The notes under the pieces are model-generated. The model was not told the DNA's origin, did no database searches, and worked only from the letters and a program-made list of their open reading frames with translations. This document shows, in pieces, positions 1 to 7,577 of a stretch of DNA of 64,000 bases; position 1 is the stretch's first letter; the number at the start of each line of letters is the position of its first letter. Source of the stretch: a virus; the IMG/VR virus record IMGVR_UViG_3300050821_003659, positions 1 to 64,000 of that record. One strand, written 5' to 3'. The position numbers were made by a program, and so were the translations under genes.

Positions 1-719
1 AGAGGTGCCCACGTCTGGTTCACGCTTGTGACAAGGGGGGCAGTCAACTGCACGTGCAACGAGACAGGATACTTCTTGTCCGGTGCGGAGGCGAGTCGGA
101 ACGTCATGTTGCCCGCTGTGTCTTGAACGTGCGGCCCGATAAAGTTCGGACGATTCGCACTCGTCTCAAGAGCGAGGTTGTTCTTCACATCAAGTTCCCA
201 CCACTTCACAGGTGCTCCGGTGGAGTCAATATCCATCACAGAGGCGTGCTCGATGTGGGAGAAGTTCGGTACTGCGACCGTGTAGTCTTGGGTCGTCAGG
301 CATGTGAAGGTGCCGACTGTGTCGCTGCCGTTTGCCAGCCCCGGTACTGCTGCGGTGAACTGTGTTGCGGACGATGTGAGGACGATCAGAAGCAGACCGT
401 TCAGCTTCGTCAATGTCGCCAGCCCGGAACCAACAACAGGAGAGCCGACTGAGAAGTCGTTCGGAACCGTGACGGTAACGACGCCGCTCGTGATGCTCAC
501 GACGGTCGATGCCGCAGATGTCGGAGTCGGATTGCAGGTGAACCCAATCTCCAAATTATTCCACCACCAGTCGAACGGTGGTGCGAGAATCGTTTGGAGA
601 ACCATGTTGGCACTGGTCAACGCAGGTTCGAGAGAGTTCCCGATGACGGGGTTACGCTCGAACGAGAACCGCTTCGACCAGTTGATCGTGTCTTGAATTG
701 TTTTCGTTGTCAGTGCCAT
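1..719 (-). CDS. Structural-type protein, C-terminus cut by window edge
   Basis: Open frame from an ATG at 719-717 to the left edge without a stop; about 239 residues are visible. An AGGA ribosome-binding site lies just upstream. No family is recognised. The protein resembles the product of 1217-2290: both have a PF(D/N)W motif followed by a conserved Asn, an (H/Q)V(Q/R)D..GN segment, and a later FR(L/I)..P stretch. The two therefore look like tandem paralogues separated by the DUF5317 gene. Position at the end of the structural operon suggests a virion or tail component; that is inference. Confidence 0.75.
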   Translation of the reverse strand, partial: MALTTKTIQDTINWSKRFSFERNPVIGNSLEPALTSANMVLQTILAPPFDWWWNNLEIGFTCNPTPTSAASTVVSITSGVVTVTVPNDFSVGSPVVGSGLATLTKLNGLLLIVLTSSATQFTAAVPGLANGSDTVGTFTCLTTQDYTVAVPNFSHIEHASVMDIDSTGAPVKWWELDVKNNLALETSANRPNFIGPHVQDTAGNMTFRLASAPDKKYPVSLHVQLTAPLVTSVNQTWAP

Positions 720-725
720 ATAGTC

Positions 726-1115
726 CTATCTTTTCTCGTCTTCCTTCTTGCGGAGAGCGGCGTAGAGTGCCAACCCCCAGACGTACGGAATGAACTCCCC
801 AAGGTCTTGACTCGCGAAGATGAACACATCCCCGACACTGTACTTCACGCTACCGAAGTCGATGACATCGCACAGAACGTAGAAGCGTGAATCCGGCGTC
901 AAAACGCTGTGCGTGGAGTCGGTCAAAATCTCGCCCTGAGATTCCTTGGGATATCCTTCTTTGATAAAATCCTTGACATTGCCCGCGTTGTACAGCACAG
1001 GCATCGAATCGTGGTTGGCGTTGATGGCGATCTGGTTTAGTCCAGCACCCAGAGTCCAGAGGAGGAGGGGTAGTGCAAAAACATACAGCTTGGTCTTGCG
1101 TAAAAACTTCAGCAT
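726..1115 (-). CDS. DUF5317-like membrane protein
   Basis: About 129 residues from MLKFLRK. A longer frame is open upstream to 1271 but would overlap the preceding gene; an ATG at 1136 is an alternative start. Residues about 8-25 form a hydrophobic helix. The pattern G..N..A..AN...MPV, then H..L....R...L.D....G...YSVGD, followed by a second hydrophobic stretch, is typical of DUF5317. Function of the family is unknown. It sits between two paralogous structural genes. A 21-bp-period repeat lies upstream at 1152-1190 and may be regulatory. Confidence 0.7.
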   Translation of the reverse strand: MLKFLRKTKLYVFALPLLLWTLGAGLNQIAINANHDSMPVLYNAGNVKDFIKEGYPKESQGEILTDSTHSVLTPDSRFYVLCDVIDFGSVKYSVGDVFIFASQDLGEFIPYVWGLALYAALRKKEDEKR

Positions 1116-1151
1116 CGGTAGTGACCAACAGAGCATCCGATTTTCGTCGCC

Positions 1152-1190
1152 TGTACGCAAAATGAGTACGAATGTACGCAAATTGAGTAC
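1152..1190. repeat. Two 18-bp direct repeats with 21-bp period
   Basis: TGTACGCAAAATGAGTAC (1152-1169) and TGTACGCAAATTGAGTAC (1173-1190) differ at one base. They repeat every 21 bp, two helical turns, so both copies face the same side of DNA. They lie just upstream of the DUF5317 start on the minus strand. An operator or phage-specific promoter element is possible but unproven. Confidence 0.7.
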
Positions 1191-1216
1191 AGCCCTCTGC
1201 TCGACGCTCAACAAGT

Positions 1217-2290
1217 CTAGCCAGCCCACGGGCCATAAGGCATCGCAGGATTGACGGGGTTGAAGGCCCATCCTGTGTCCATCACGTTCGAACTCGGCAC
1301 GAAGCCGAAGTCGTCTTGCTCTCGGCTTCCCTGTCGCACTGCTGCGTCAAGAGATGCCATCCAAATTTTGTACTCGTCGTTGAACTTCAGTCGCACCTTT
1401 GGATCAGGCGACCGACGATAGCACTGAGCAAAAAACCCGTTCTGAATGTACGTGAAGTAGTCATCAGGAATCGGTTCGAGAAACTGGCTCAGCTTCGAGA
1501 ACTTGAGCGGCTTCATCTGTCCGATGGGAGCGATCTGCCACACGGGGCCAGTCTGGGTTGGCATCGGGTTGATGCGGAAACCCTGACCTTGTGGGTTGAT
1601 GGCTGTCCATACGACGCTGCCGTCAGTGACCGTCTGAGCCGTCTGCGTTGGCTTCGAGACTGTCGGGTAAAGATTGTTGGGGTTCTGATTCGTTGTGAAC
1701 GGGTTGGTGTTACCGCACGTTCCATACGTTGTGAGCACCCAGAGATTGCCGAAGCTGTCACGCACCTGCGTGATCGGATTCGCGGGCATCGAGATCGCAC
1801 CTGTCGGATCGGTGTACACGACGCCGGGGCCGGGGTTCACAAGACCCGTCAGACTCAGTTGAGTCGATTGTCCCCACGTGCCATAGGTGAGCGTCTCGTT
1901 CGAAAGTGTCTCGATCTTGGCGAGGTTGCCCGTTTGAGCGTTCGTGAGCAGCACGTCTCGTTTCACTTCAACGACACGGAAGGGCTTCGGACTCTGCGAA
2001 GACGAGGTGTTGTACGCCCCGCAACTCTCAAGCCAGCCAAGCGTGAGATAGTTCGCAGCGTAATCCTGCTGCCATGAGTTGATGAAAAACGGTGTGATGT
2101 TGATGCGGTTGAACTTCCAGTTGAACGGAGAACCGTGGGAACTGCCCGCCAGCATCGCTGTCATCGCGTCGTTGATCGCTGAGGTAGCAACGATCTCATA
2201 CGATCCACCTGTCGGCAGAGTCGGGGCGAGATCGCCCAGCCCGCGTGCGATGTCAACGAGGTTTTGTAGAGTGTAGCTTGAGTTACCCAT
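1217..2290 (-). CDS. Structural-type protein, paralogue of 1-719
   Basis: 357 residues starting MGNSSYTLQNLVDIARGLGD. No known domain is recognised. It is rich in Thr, Asn, Gly, Pro and aromatic residues, as virion proteins often are. A middle segment of about 100 residues, rich in Pro, Asn and Thr, appears as an insertion relative to the shorter-looking paralogue at 1-719. It follows a terminator-like hairpin at 2305-2342, so it may be a separate transcription unit or attenuated. Tail or head-tail role is inferred from position only. Confidence 0.8.
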   Translation of the reverse strand: MGNSSYTLQNLVDIARGLGDLAPTLPTGGSYEIVATSAINDAMTAMLAGSSHGSPFNWKFNRINITPFFINSWQQDYAANYLTLGWLESCGAYNTSSSQSPKPFRVVEVKRDVLLTNAQTGNLAKIETLSNETLTYGTWGQSTQLSLTGLVNPGPGVVYTDPTGAISMPANPITQVRDSFGNLWVLTTYGTCGNTNPFTTNQNPNNLYPTVSKPTQTAQTVTDGSVVWTAINPQGQGFRINPMPTQTGPVWQIAPIGQMKPLKFSKLSQFLEPIPDDYFTYIQNGFFAQCYRRSPDPKVRLKFNDEYKIWMASLDAAVRQGSREQDDFGFVPSSNVMDTGWAFNPVNPAMPYGPWAG

Positions 2291-2304
2291 TATGTCTCCC
2301 TATG

Positions 2305-2342
2305 CAAAAAGAGTGGGCGGATCAGCATTGAACTGTCCGCCC
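2305..2342 (-). terminator. Hairpin with T-run, minus strand
   Basis: On the minus strand GGGCGGA (2342-2336) pairs with TCCGCCC (2321-2315). A run of five T follows at 2310-2306. It lies between the stop at 2349 and the start at 2290 and fits an intrinsic terminator or attenuator. Confidence 0.65.
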
Positions 2343-2348
2343 ATTTTG

Positions 2349-3035
2349 TTACCGCAAAGTTGTTGAGGCAAGCCCTTCCCGGTACTTGTCTGCTGCATCG
2401 ACCATCTTGCCAGATTCCACGTCGAACGTGGAGAATCGGCACTGCACGGAACCCGACATCGAGTTGTTGGTTTCGAACATCGTCGCACGAAGATACTGAT
2501 CGCGTGCTTGTTCGAACTTCGCTCGGTCGAAAGTACCGTCCTGCGGGGCTACGCGTTTGCCCGCCTTGTCGAAGAAGAAGTTGATCTCGACCGGAGGTGC
2601 CCACGTGTTGCCGCAGCGGAGGCAGCGAACCCAGATGTCGCCGTTAATCATCTGATGTTTCATGACGGCGTACTGGATGTTGTTACCGCCAGTGGTCAGC
2701 ACTCGCATGTCACGAGGAGTGACGATTCCGCCCTTTTTGTGAGTGCAGATGCGATACCGATACGCGTCCGTCGCGTCTTGCTGTGCGAAGGTGCGGCCTT
2801 GCTGTGCACGGTCTTCCTGAATCTGCTTCTCTTGGATGTCGCGATCAGCGAGACGTGCCTTCAGGTCTTTAATGTGATATTCGCGTTCCTGCTTTTCGAG
2901 CAGCTTCGCTTCGAGTTCGGCTTTCTTCAATTCGAGGGCGAGGACTCGCTCCTGCAACTCGATTGCTTTGATTTGTTCATCCACGCTCGGGGCGGGGATC
3001 ACTGGGACTGTGGCGTTCGTATTTCCTGTGGTCAT
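2349..3035 (-). CDS. Coiled-coil zinc-ribbon protein
   Basis: 228 residues. Residues about 18-85 are a charged coiled coil rich in Glu, Lys and Gln. Then comes CTHKKGG and, further on, a treble-clef-like CLRCGNTW, a probable zinc site. The same coiled-coil plus single CxxC layout occurs, in reverse order, in the plus-strand gene at 27363. No function is assigned. It lies in the structural operon 8 bases after the stop of the 3044-3748 gene, so a virion or assembly role is plausible. Confidence 0.75.
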   Translation of the reverse strand: MTTGNTNATVPVIPAPSVDEQIKAIELQERVLALELKKAELEAKLLEKQEREYHIKDLKARLADRDIQEKQIQEDRAQQGRTFAQQDATDAYRYRICTHKKGGIVTPRDMRVLTTGGNNIQYAVMKHQMINGDIWVRCLRCGNTWAPPVEINFFFDKAGKRVAPQDGTFDRAKFEQARDQYLRATMFETNNSMSGSVQCRFSTFDVESGKMVDAADKYREGLASTTLR

Positions 3036-3043
3036 GACTCCTC

Positions 3044-3748
3044 CTAATCATCTAATCTTCCGCCTTGGTTGCGAAAGGTCTGCAACGTGGCGTTGTATCT
3101 GTGGAATGCCTCTGTCGTGGCGGGCTTTCCGAAAATCTCATCAGCTTTCTTCTCATCGATGACACTCTTGAGAATCAACTGAAGTAGGCACGTCCGCCAG
3201 CCGCGATACTTCTCGGTGGTGGGCACGCCGTGTTCATCAAATCGCATGACGGTCAGTTCTGGCATGAAGCCAATCTGAACCCAGCATCCGACTTCAGCGG
3301 GCAGATCGCCACGCTGTACAACGAGAGTGACCTTCCCCGGCTGAGGGTGTGTGCGATACCAGCACTTCACTCCTGCTCGTTGAAGATATGTGATGAACGT
3401 TGAACTGTGCATCACCCGTCCGATGCGTGCTCCCGCGTCGGCGTACTCATCTGGTGTTACGAACTGATACTCTTGAGCGGTCTTGTCGTTGAACTCTTTG
3501 CGTTCTGCCAGAGCGTCCAACGCCTCGCTAGACGGCTTCGCGTCACTCACCCGCCCCGCGTACTCTGCGATGGCTTCGAGCAGGGCAGGGTCGTCCTGTC
3601 CTAAGTCTTCCGCGTAAGTCTCCCAAGGTGCGGCGTTGTTCAGCCGCGTACCCTGATGCTTCTTAATTTCTTCTTCGGTCAGCGTGTTAGCGACTGGCGT
3701 TGGTGCCGCCGCTTCCCAACGATCAAAATATTCTTGGTTGGTGGTCAA
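3044..3748 (-). CDS. Hypothetical protein in structural operon
   Basis: 234 residues starting MTTNQEYFDRWEAA. The N-terminal half is acidic and Ala-rich and looks disordered or helical; the C-terminal half (about 105-200) is a mixed alpha/beta domain with several Trp and Cys. No family recognised. An inverted repeat AGGCTTC/GAAGCCT (3765-3789) lies in its leader, followed on the minus strand by an AGGAGGAG ribosome-binding site. Confidence 0.75.
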   Translation of the reverse strand: MTTNQEYFDRWEAAAPTPVANTLTEEEIKKHQGTRLNNAAPWETYAEDLGQDDPALLEAIAEYAGRVSDAKPSSEALDALAERKEFNDKTAQEYQFVTPDEYADAGARIGRVMHSSTFITYLQRAGVKCWYRTHPQPGKVTLVVQRGDLPAEVGCWVQIGFMPELTVMRFDEHGVPTTEKYRGWRTCLLQLILKSVIDEKKADEIFGKPATTEAFHRYNATLQTFRNQGGRLDD

Positions 3749-3764
3749 GGCTCCTCCTAATTGT

Positions 3765-3789
3765 AGGCTTCATCTACTAAGAGAAGCCT
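3765..3789 (-). other. Leader hairpin
   Basis: AGGCTTC (3765-3771) pairs with GAAGCCT (3783-3789), 11-nt loop, just ahead of the ribosome-binding site of the 3748 gene. There is no T-run, so an RNA-processing or stabilising hairpin is more likely than a terminator. Confidence 0.45.
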
Positions 3790-3863
3790 CTGCACCTTCA
3801 GTGCGTGGTAATCAGAACTTGCTGCGAGGATCAGTCACAGTAGACTCTGACGCATAGCAACCG

Positions 3864-4163
3864 CTAGCTAGACGATTGATCCGCCTGTGCTCCCGCCTCG
3901 GGTAATCCACCTTCCGCGTTCGCCTCTTCGACCACTGCATCAAACTGACCGGGGGCGTCAAATTGCCCCGAACAAAACTGCTTGAACAGATCGTCGTTGG
4001 TCTTTGCCAACTCAACCTGACGTTGTAAGCTACTGTTCGACTGGCGAATGGCTCTGTTCACATTCCGCAACAGCCGATTGCTGTCTCGAAGCCGCGTCAA
4101 CTCATCTTGCAGGATGTTGTTGGCCTCAAGCAAACTTTCGATGGTAAATGTCTCCTCCGACAT
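3864..4163 (-). CDS. Small coiled-coil protein
   Basis: 99 residues. Residues about 8-60 form a heptad-rich coiled coil (LLEANNILQDELTRLRDSN...), followed by an acidic, Gly/Ala/Gln-rich tail. No family recognised. It lies between the decoration candidate and other structural genes; an assembly or oligomerisation role is inference. The AGGAGGAG ribosome-binding site supports the start. Confidence 0.7.
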   Translation of the reverse strand: MSEETFTIESLLEANNILQDELTRLRDSNRLLRNVNRAIRQSNSSLQRQVELAKTNDDLFKQFCSGQFDAPGQFDAVVEEANAEGGLPEAGAQADQSSS

Positions 4164-4187
4164 TGCTCCTCCTAGATTATGTGGAGC

Positions 4188-4216
4188 GTGCCGCCACTTT
4201 TCTAAGGCAGCGGCAC
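4188..4216 (-). other. Intergenic hairpin GTGCCGC/GCGGCAC
   Basis: A perfect 7-bp stem, 4188-4194 with 4210-4216, 15-nt loop, between the decoration candidate and the 4163 start. No T-run follows in either direction. A processing or stabilising hairpin is possible. Confidence 0.5.
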
Positions 4217-4233
4217 ATTCTCCAGAACTTCAG

Positions 4234-4719
4234 TTACGGGATGACCGTAACGTCCAGACAAGCGTAGATACGCTCAGCGGGACTTGCCTCGGTGTTGTCG
4301 AACGTCGGGAAAGCAACGTTCAGTCGGGCGTGACCAACTGCCAGAGCAGTCAGGACGAAACTTCCGCCTGTTGCGGACGGTGTCACTGCACCGTTCGAAG
4401 CAACGCTCGGATCGTATCCGGCGAAGTTGCTCGGCTTATACCACGCGGGCGACCCTGCTGCGGGGTCGTTATAGTTGTTCACTAGAACGGCTCCCTGCAC
4501 GTCGTAAATCCCGCCATTAACGTCCACGACGGCTGCTGTGATCGTGACAGCCGAGTTCCAACCGGACACTGCACTCTTCGAGAGAGTGATCGCGTACTCA
4601 CGTCCTGCGACAACGGTGCTGATGGCTGACCCACCCTGACCGTCAGATGTCAAATTGATCTTCGCTGCTACGCCCAGACCATCGGTCGGGTTGTGCTGCG
4701 GTACTGGATTTCCACTCAT
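4234..4719 (-). CDS. Ig-like capsid decoration candidate
   Basis: 161 residues from MSGNPVPQHN; this ATG has an AGGAAGA ribosome-binding site, unlike the upstream ATG at 4740. The product is beta-rich, with repeated Ala, Val, Ser, Thr and Gly and paired short strands, resembling bacterial Ig-like domains. It sits directly downstream of the major capsid gene, the usual place for head decoration or fibre proteins. Family not recognised by name; function inferred. Confidence 0.7.
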   Translation of the reverse strand: MSGNPVPQHNPTDGLGVAAKINLTSDGQGGSAISTVVAGREYAITLSKSAVSGWNSAVTITAAVVDVNGGIYDVQGAVLVNNYNDPAAGSPAWYKPSNFAGYDPSVASNGAVTPSATGGSFVLTALAVGHARLNVAFPTFDNTEASPAERIYACLDVTVIP

Positions 4720-4850
4720 GATGTTCTTCCTATCTAACACGCAGCACTTACCTGCGTGCAGTGGCTAAAAAATTAAGGGGTACTAATCCCGGTGTTTGTA
4801 TCATCGCTTACGCGAGTACCAACTTGCTCCGAGATGTTCCCCCTGAATGT

Positions 4851-5882
4851 TTAGCTGATCGCGGATGCGGCGTCGATCTGACGCATACGGATCGTGGTAT
4901 CCGGGCCGAGCGACGTGGTGAAGTGCACACGGTAGCTCGTCCATCCGGGGATCAACCCTTCAGGATCGGCAACAGTCGGCTCTGCGTTCTGCACGATGTT
5001 GCACTTGATGTTACGCCAGTCGCCATCACCGTAGGTGGTGTCGTTCTGTGCACCGAGATTGATAGCGAAGATACCGTCGCGACCAAAGATGTAGGTGCGG
5101 AGTGCCGACAGACCAGTCACGCCCTTGTAGTTCGAGGTTTTCGTGACGAGGTTCGTCTGGAAGAAGTGAACGCCCGTGGAAGGCAGTTCGATCACTTCAG
5201 TCAAGTCCACGCTGACCAGTTCGTCCATCCGAGCCTGACCCACAGGGGTGTGCTTCAAGATGTCGATGGGGCTGTCGTTGCTGTTGTCAGCCAGCACGTC
5301 GCCAAGGGCGAACGGATGGATGACGCCAACGAATGCCTTGCTTGCTTCGTCAAACGGACGCACTGCACGACCCGCCAGCGACTGAACGCTGTTACGAATC
5401 TGAGACAGAGACAGAGCCGTGAAAGACGAGGTGCTGGTCGCAGCAAGCTGCGTCAACACGCTGGAGTCGATGCTGTTCGCACCGTCCGCAGTTGCACGGA
5501 CGAGGGCAGACAGAGACTCGCCAAGACGATACGACATTTCCTTCGCAACGTTCTCGACGGTGCTGTCGATGGCGGTTGCCAGAGACAGAGACGAGAAGTT
5601 CGCGTAGTCGGCGTACTCACCGATTGTGGCGGTGGTTGTCAGAACGCTCACAGACAAGCTGGAACCAACGGTTCCTTCGGTTGTCTGGTTGGTGTTCGCA
5701 GCCAGTGGAACGTACATGAACATCTCGTACTGGTTTCCACTCTTCATGGGCAGGTCAAGACGCTCTGCACATGCGACGAACGGGGTCTGTGCCTTCAGGT
5801 TCTCACGGAACCGTTTATCGTAGTACTTCACCGTGGACTGGGGCAGGTTTGAAAGCTGGTTGCCGCTAGGAGAAAAACTCAT
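4851..5882 (-). CDS. Major capsid protein, N4-gp56 family
   Basis: 343 residues. The order of conserved features matches N4-gp56-type HK97-fold capsid proteins: an N-terminal YYDKRF segment, an F...A....L....G..Y....Y..L acceptor region, the TTEGT loop, and IGEYADYANFSSLSLATAID. A central helix (about 110-150) and a P-domain with VGVIHPFALGDVL follow. It forms the icosahedral shell around the scaffold encoded just upstream (5899-7149). The CDS is preceded on its strand by the scaffold gene with a 16-base gap. Confidence 0.92.
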   Translation of the reverse strand: MSFSPSGNQLSNLPQSTVKYYDKRFRENLKAQTPFVACAERLDLPMKSGNQYEMFMYVPLAANTNQTTEGTVGSSLSVSVLTTTATIGEYADYANFSSLSLATAIDSTVENVAKEMSYRLGESLSALVRATADGANSIDSSVLTQLAATSTSSFTALSLSQIRNSVQSLAGRAVRPFDEASKAFVGVIHPFALGDVLADNSNDSPIDILKHTPVGQARMDELVSVDLTEVIELPSTGVHFFQTNLVTKTSNYKGVTGLSALRTYIFGRDGIFAINLGAQNDTTYGDGDWRNIKCNIVQNAEPTVADPEGLIPGWTSYRVHFTTSLGPDTTIRMRQIDAASAIS

Positions 5883-5898
5883 TTGCTTTTACCTTATT

Positions 5899-7149
5899 TT
5901 AGACTTGACCAGCACGCTGCCGACGTTTGGCAATCGCTTCGTTTTCGAGGCGGTTGACCAGTTCCTTGAAGGCGGGATTCTTTGCCGCTTTCTTGTACTC
6001 GTCCGCAGACATCTTGTCAATGTCAGCAAGAGTCACAGAATTGGCCGTCACGGGGGATACCCCGCTGGCTGAAGACACTCGGTCGTTCAAGCCTGACGGT
6101 ACTGGACTATGTCGCTTTGGTTGCACTGGTTCGGCGGGAGCAATCCGGCTCTCGGGCACCACAGGCTCCTGCGTTTTGGGAGCCACTGATTCCACGGGCA
6201 CTACAGCTTGGGGCTGCGGCACGGGCACCTGTTGCACAACAGGTGCTTCACTCAGCAATCCGGCTGAGCGAAGGTGCGAACATGCTAATTCGTAATTATC
6301 GACGGTTGGTGCTAGCTTGTTCTTGAACATCCAATCCGTCAGAGTCTGTGTGTTCTCGGTGTCTGTTGCCAGATCACCTGTAGCAAACTCATGCTGCTGT
6401 GTGAAGGTGATGAAATTTTCCTTCGCACGAAGTTGCAGAATGGTCATCTGCTGGTCGTTCAATCGATCCCGCAACACAGCGGGCGATACGCCGACAGCCG
6501 ACTCAAGCAGACGATCACGGGCAGAAGCGAACTTCTCCGGGTCGTTCAAGTCTTGCGTCAACTGAAACCGCTCATCAGCGGTCAACGGCTTCTCTTTGTA
6601 CTCGACCACGTCTTCGAAGCGTGCTGCTTCGCTCGGGATATTTTCCTTGGAGGTTCCAAGGCGATTCTCCCGAGTGACCTGTCGAAGTTTCCGAACGAGC
6701 AACACGTTCTGCTCGGTCAGCTTCTTCGCCAACTCATCCGGCGTGCGGTACTTGATAACTTGCTTGCCGCCGAGGGGACGGTTGTGTTCGTCCATCGGCT
6801 GGTATTCGTACACCAACTCCGGGGCTTCCGCAACTGGTGCGGGGGCAACCGGGGCGGGTGCGACGGGTGCGACAGGGGCAGGTGCCACGGGAGCGGGTGC
6901 TCCTGCGGGACGCTCTGCTCGGTCGCGAACCGACGTGCTCTGCGGAAGACCGTTGGTGGTCTTGCGGTCGGGCATCGACGGATCGATCTCTTCACCCTGC
7001 GGTGCTGCTCCGGGTGCGGCGACTGTCGCCGGGGCACTCGGCCCTTTGAAAAGCTGTTCAACTTCCGCGATGAACGCGGGGTCATTCTGCAACCGTTGCT
7101 TGTACTCCGCAGACGGCATGTTGTCGATATCTGCTAATGTCAGTGCCAT
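5899..7149 (-). CDS. Probable capsid scaffolding protein
   Basis: 416 residues, gene between portal and capsid. It has an Ala/Pro-rich linker (about 75-105), a charged helical middle and an Arg/Lys-rich C-terminus, as scaffolds often do. A motif LADID.M...EYK.......PAF...V..L occurs twice: residues 4-33 and about 374-403. Such duplication could let one chain bridge two shell or scaffold contacts. The identity is inferred from position, composition and size; no catalytic motif is seen. Confidence 0.75.
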   Translation of the reverse strand: MALTLADIDNMPSAEYKQRLQNDPAFIAEVEQLFKGPSAPATVAAPGAAPQGEEIDPSMPDRKTTNGLPQSTSVRDRAERPAGAPAPVAPAPVAPVAPAPVAPAPVAEAPELVYEYQPMDEHNRPLGGKQVIKYRTPDELAKKLTEQNVLLVRKLRQVTRENRLGTSKENIPSEAARFEDVVEYKEKPLTADERFQLTQDLNDPEKFASARDRLLESAVGVSPAVLRDRLNDQQMTILQLRAKENFITFTQQHEFATGDLATDTENTQTLTDWMFKNKLAPTVDNYELACSHLRSAGLLSEAPVVQQVPVPQPQAVVPVESVAPKTQEPVVPESRIAPAEPVQPKRHSPVPSGLNDRVSSASGVSPVTANSVTLADIDKMSADEYKKAAKNPAFKELVNRLENEAIAKRRQRAGQV

Positions 7150-7159
7150 AATCTTCCTC

Positions 7160-7510
7160 CTAGATTTGTGGTGCGTCGAACTCGTTCGGGTACAGCGGGA
7201 CTTCAGGGTTCTCAGGGGTTCCGACTCCTGAGTTGTTGTAGGCTTCGATAGCCGTCAGTTCCGCGATGCGTTGCATCACGCCCGAGTAAAACATCGAAGC
7301 ATACTTCACCATGCGGTGTGCTTCGAGTACGGTCTTCTCGTCGTCCGAGTTGACCAGCTTGACGTTCATCAAGCGAATCTCTTCCTCCATCAACTTCTGA
7401 AGGATGTCAAACCATTCCTGCTTGACCGCCGCCATCATGATTCCAAGAGAGCGGTCGTCCAGCGTGAAGGTCGGTTTGAAAACATTGGTTCCGTCAGTGG
7501 GCTTAATCAT
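7160..7510 (-). CDS. Small protein between portal and scaffold
   Basis: 116 residues, mainly helical (about 20-95), starting MIKPTDGTNVFKPTFTLDDR. No family recognised. It lies downstream of a strong hairpin (7530-7559) and ends 10 bases before the scaffold start. Location suggests a head-assembly accessory; this is inference. Confidence 0.75.
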   Translation of the reverse strand: MIKPTDGTNVFKPTFTLDDRSLGIMMAAVKQEWFDILQKLMEEEIRLMNVKLVNSDDEKTVLEAHRMVKYASMFYSGVMQRIAELTAIEAYNNSGVGTPENPEVPLYPNEFDAPQI

Positions 7511-7529
7511 TTTCTCCTCCGAAAATGGT

Positions 7530-7559
7530 GGAGCGATGACCAGTGAAAATCATCGCCCC
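7530..7559 (-). terminator. Strong intergenic hairpin, minus strand
   Basis: On the minus strand GGGGCGATGA (7559-7550) pairs with TCATCGCTCC (7539-7530), 10 bp with one G-U, loop of 10. ACCATTTTC follows, so termination may be partial. It separates the portal stop from the 7510 start. Confidence 0.5.
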
Positions 7560-7577
7560 GTTTCACTGTTACGCAGC

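Noticed and set aside
4741-4850. Terminator after the capsid gene
   Set aside because: Only a 3-bp GGG/CCC stem precedes the T-run on the minus strand; too weak to call.
4761-5852. Long plus-strand open frame opposite the capsid gene
   Set aside because: It is antisense to the clearly identified major capsid protein and has a shadow-like composition rich in Arg, Val, His and Cys.
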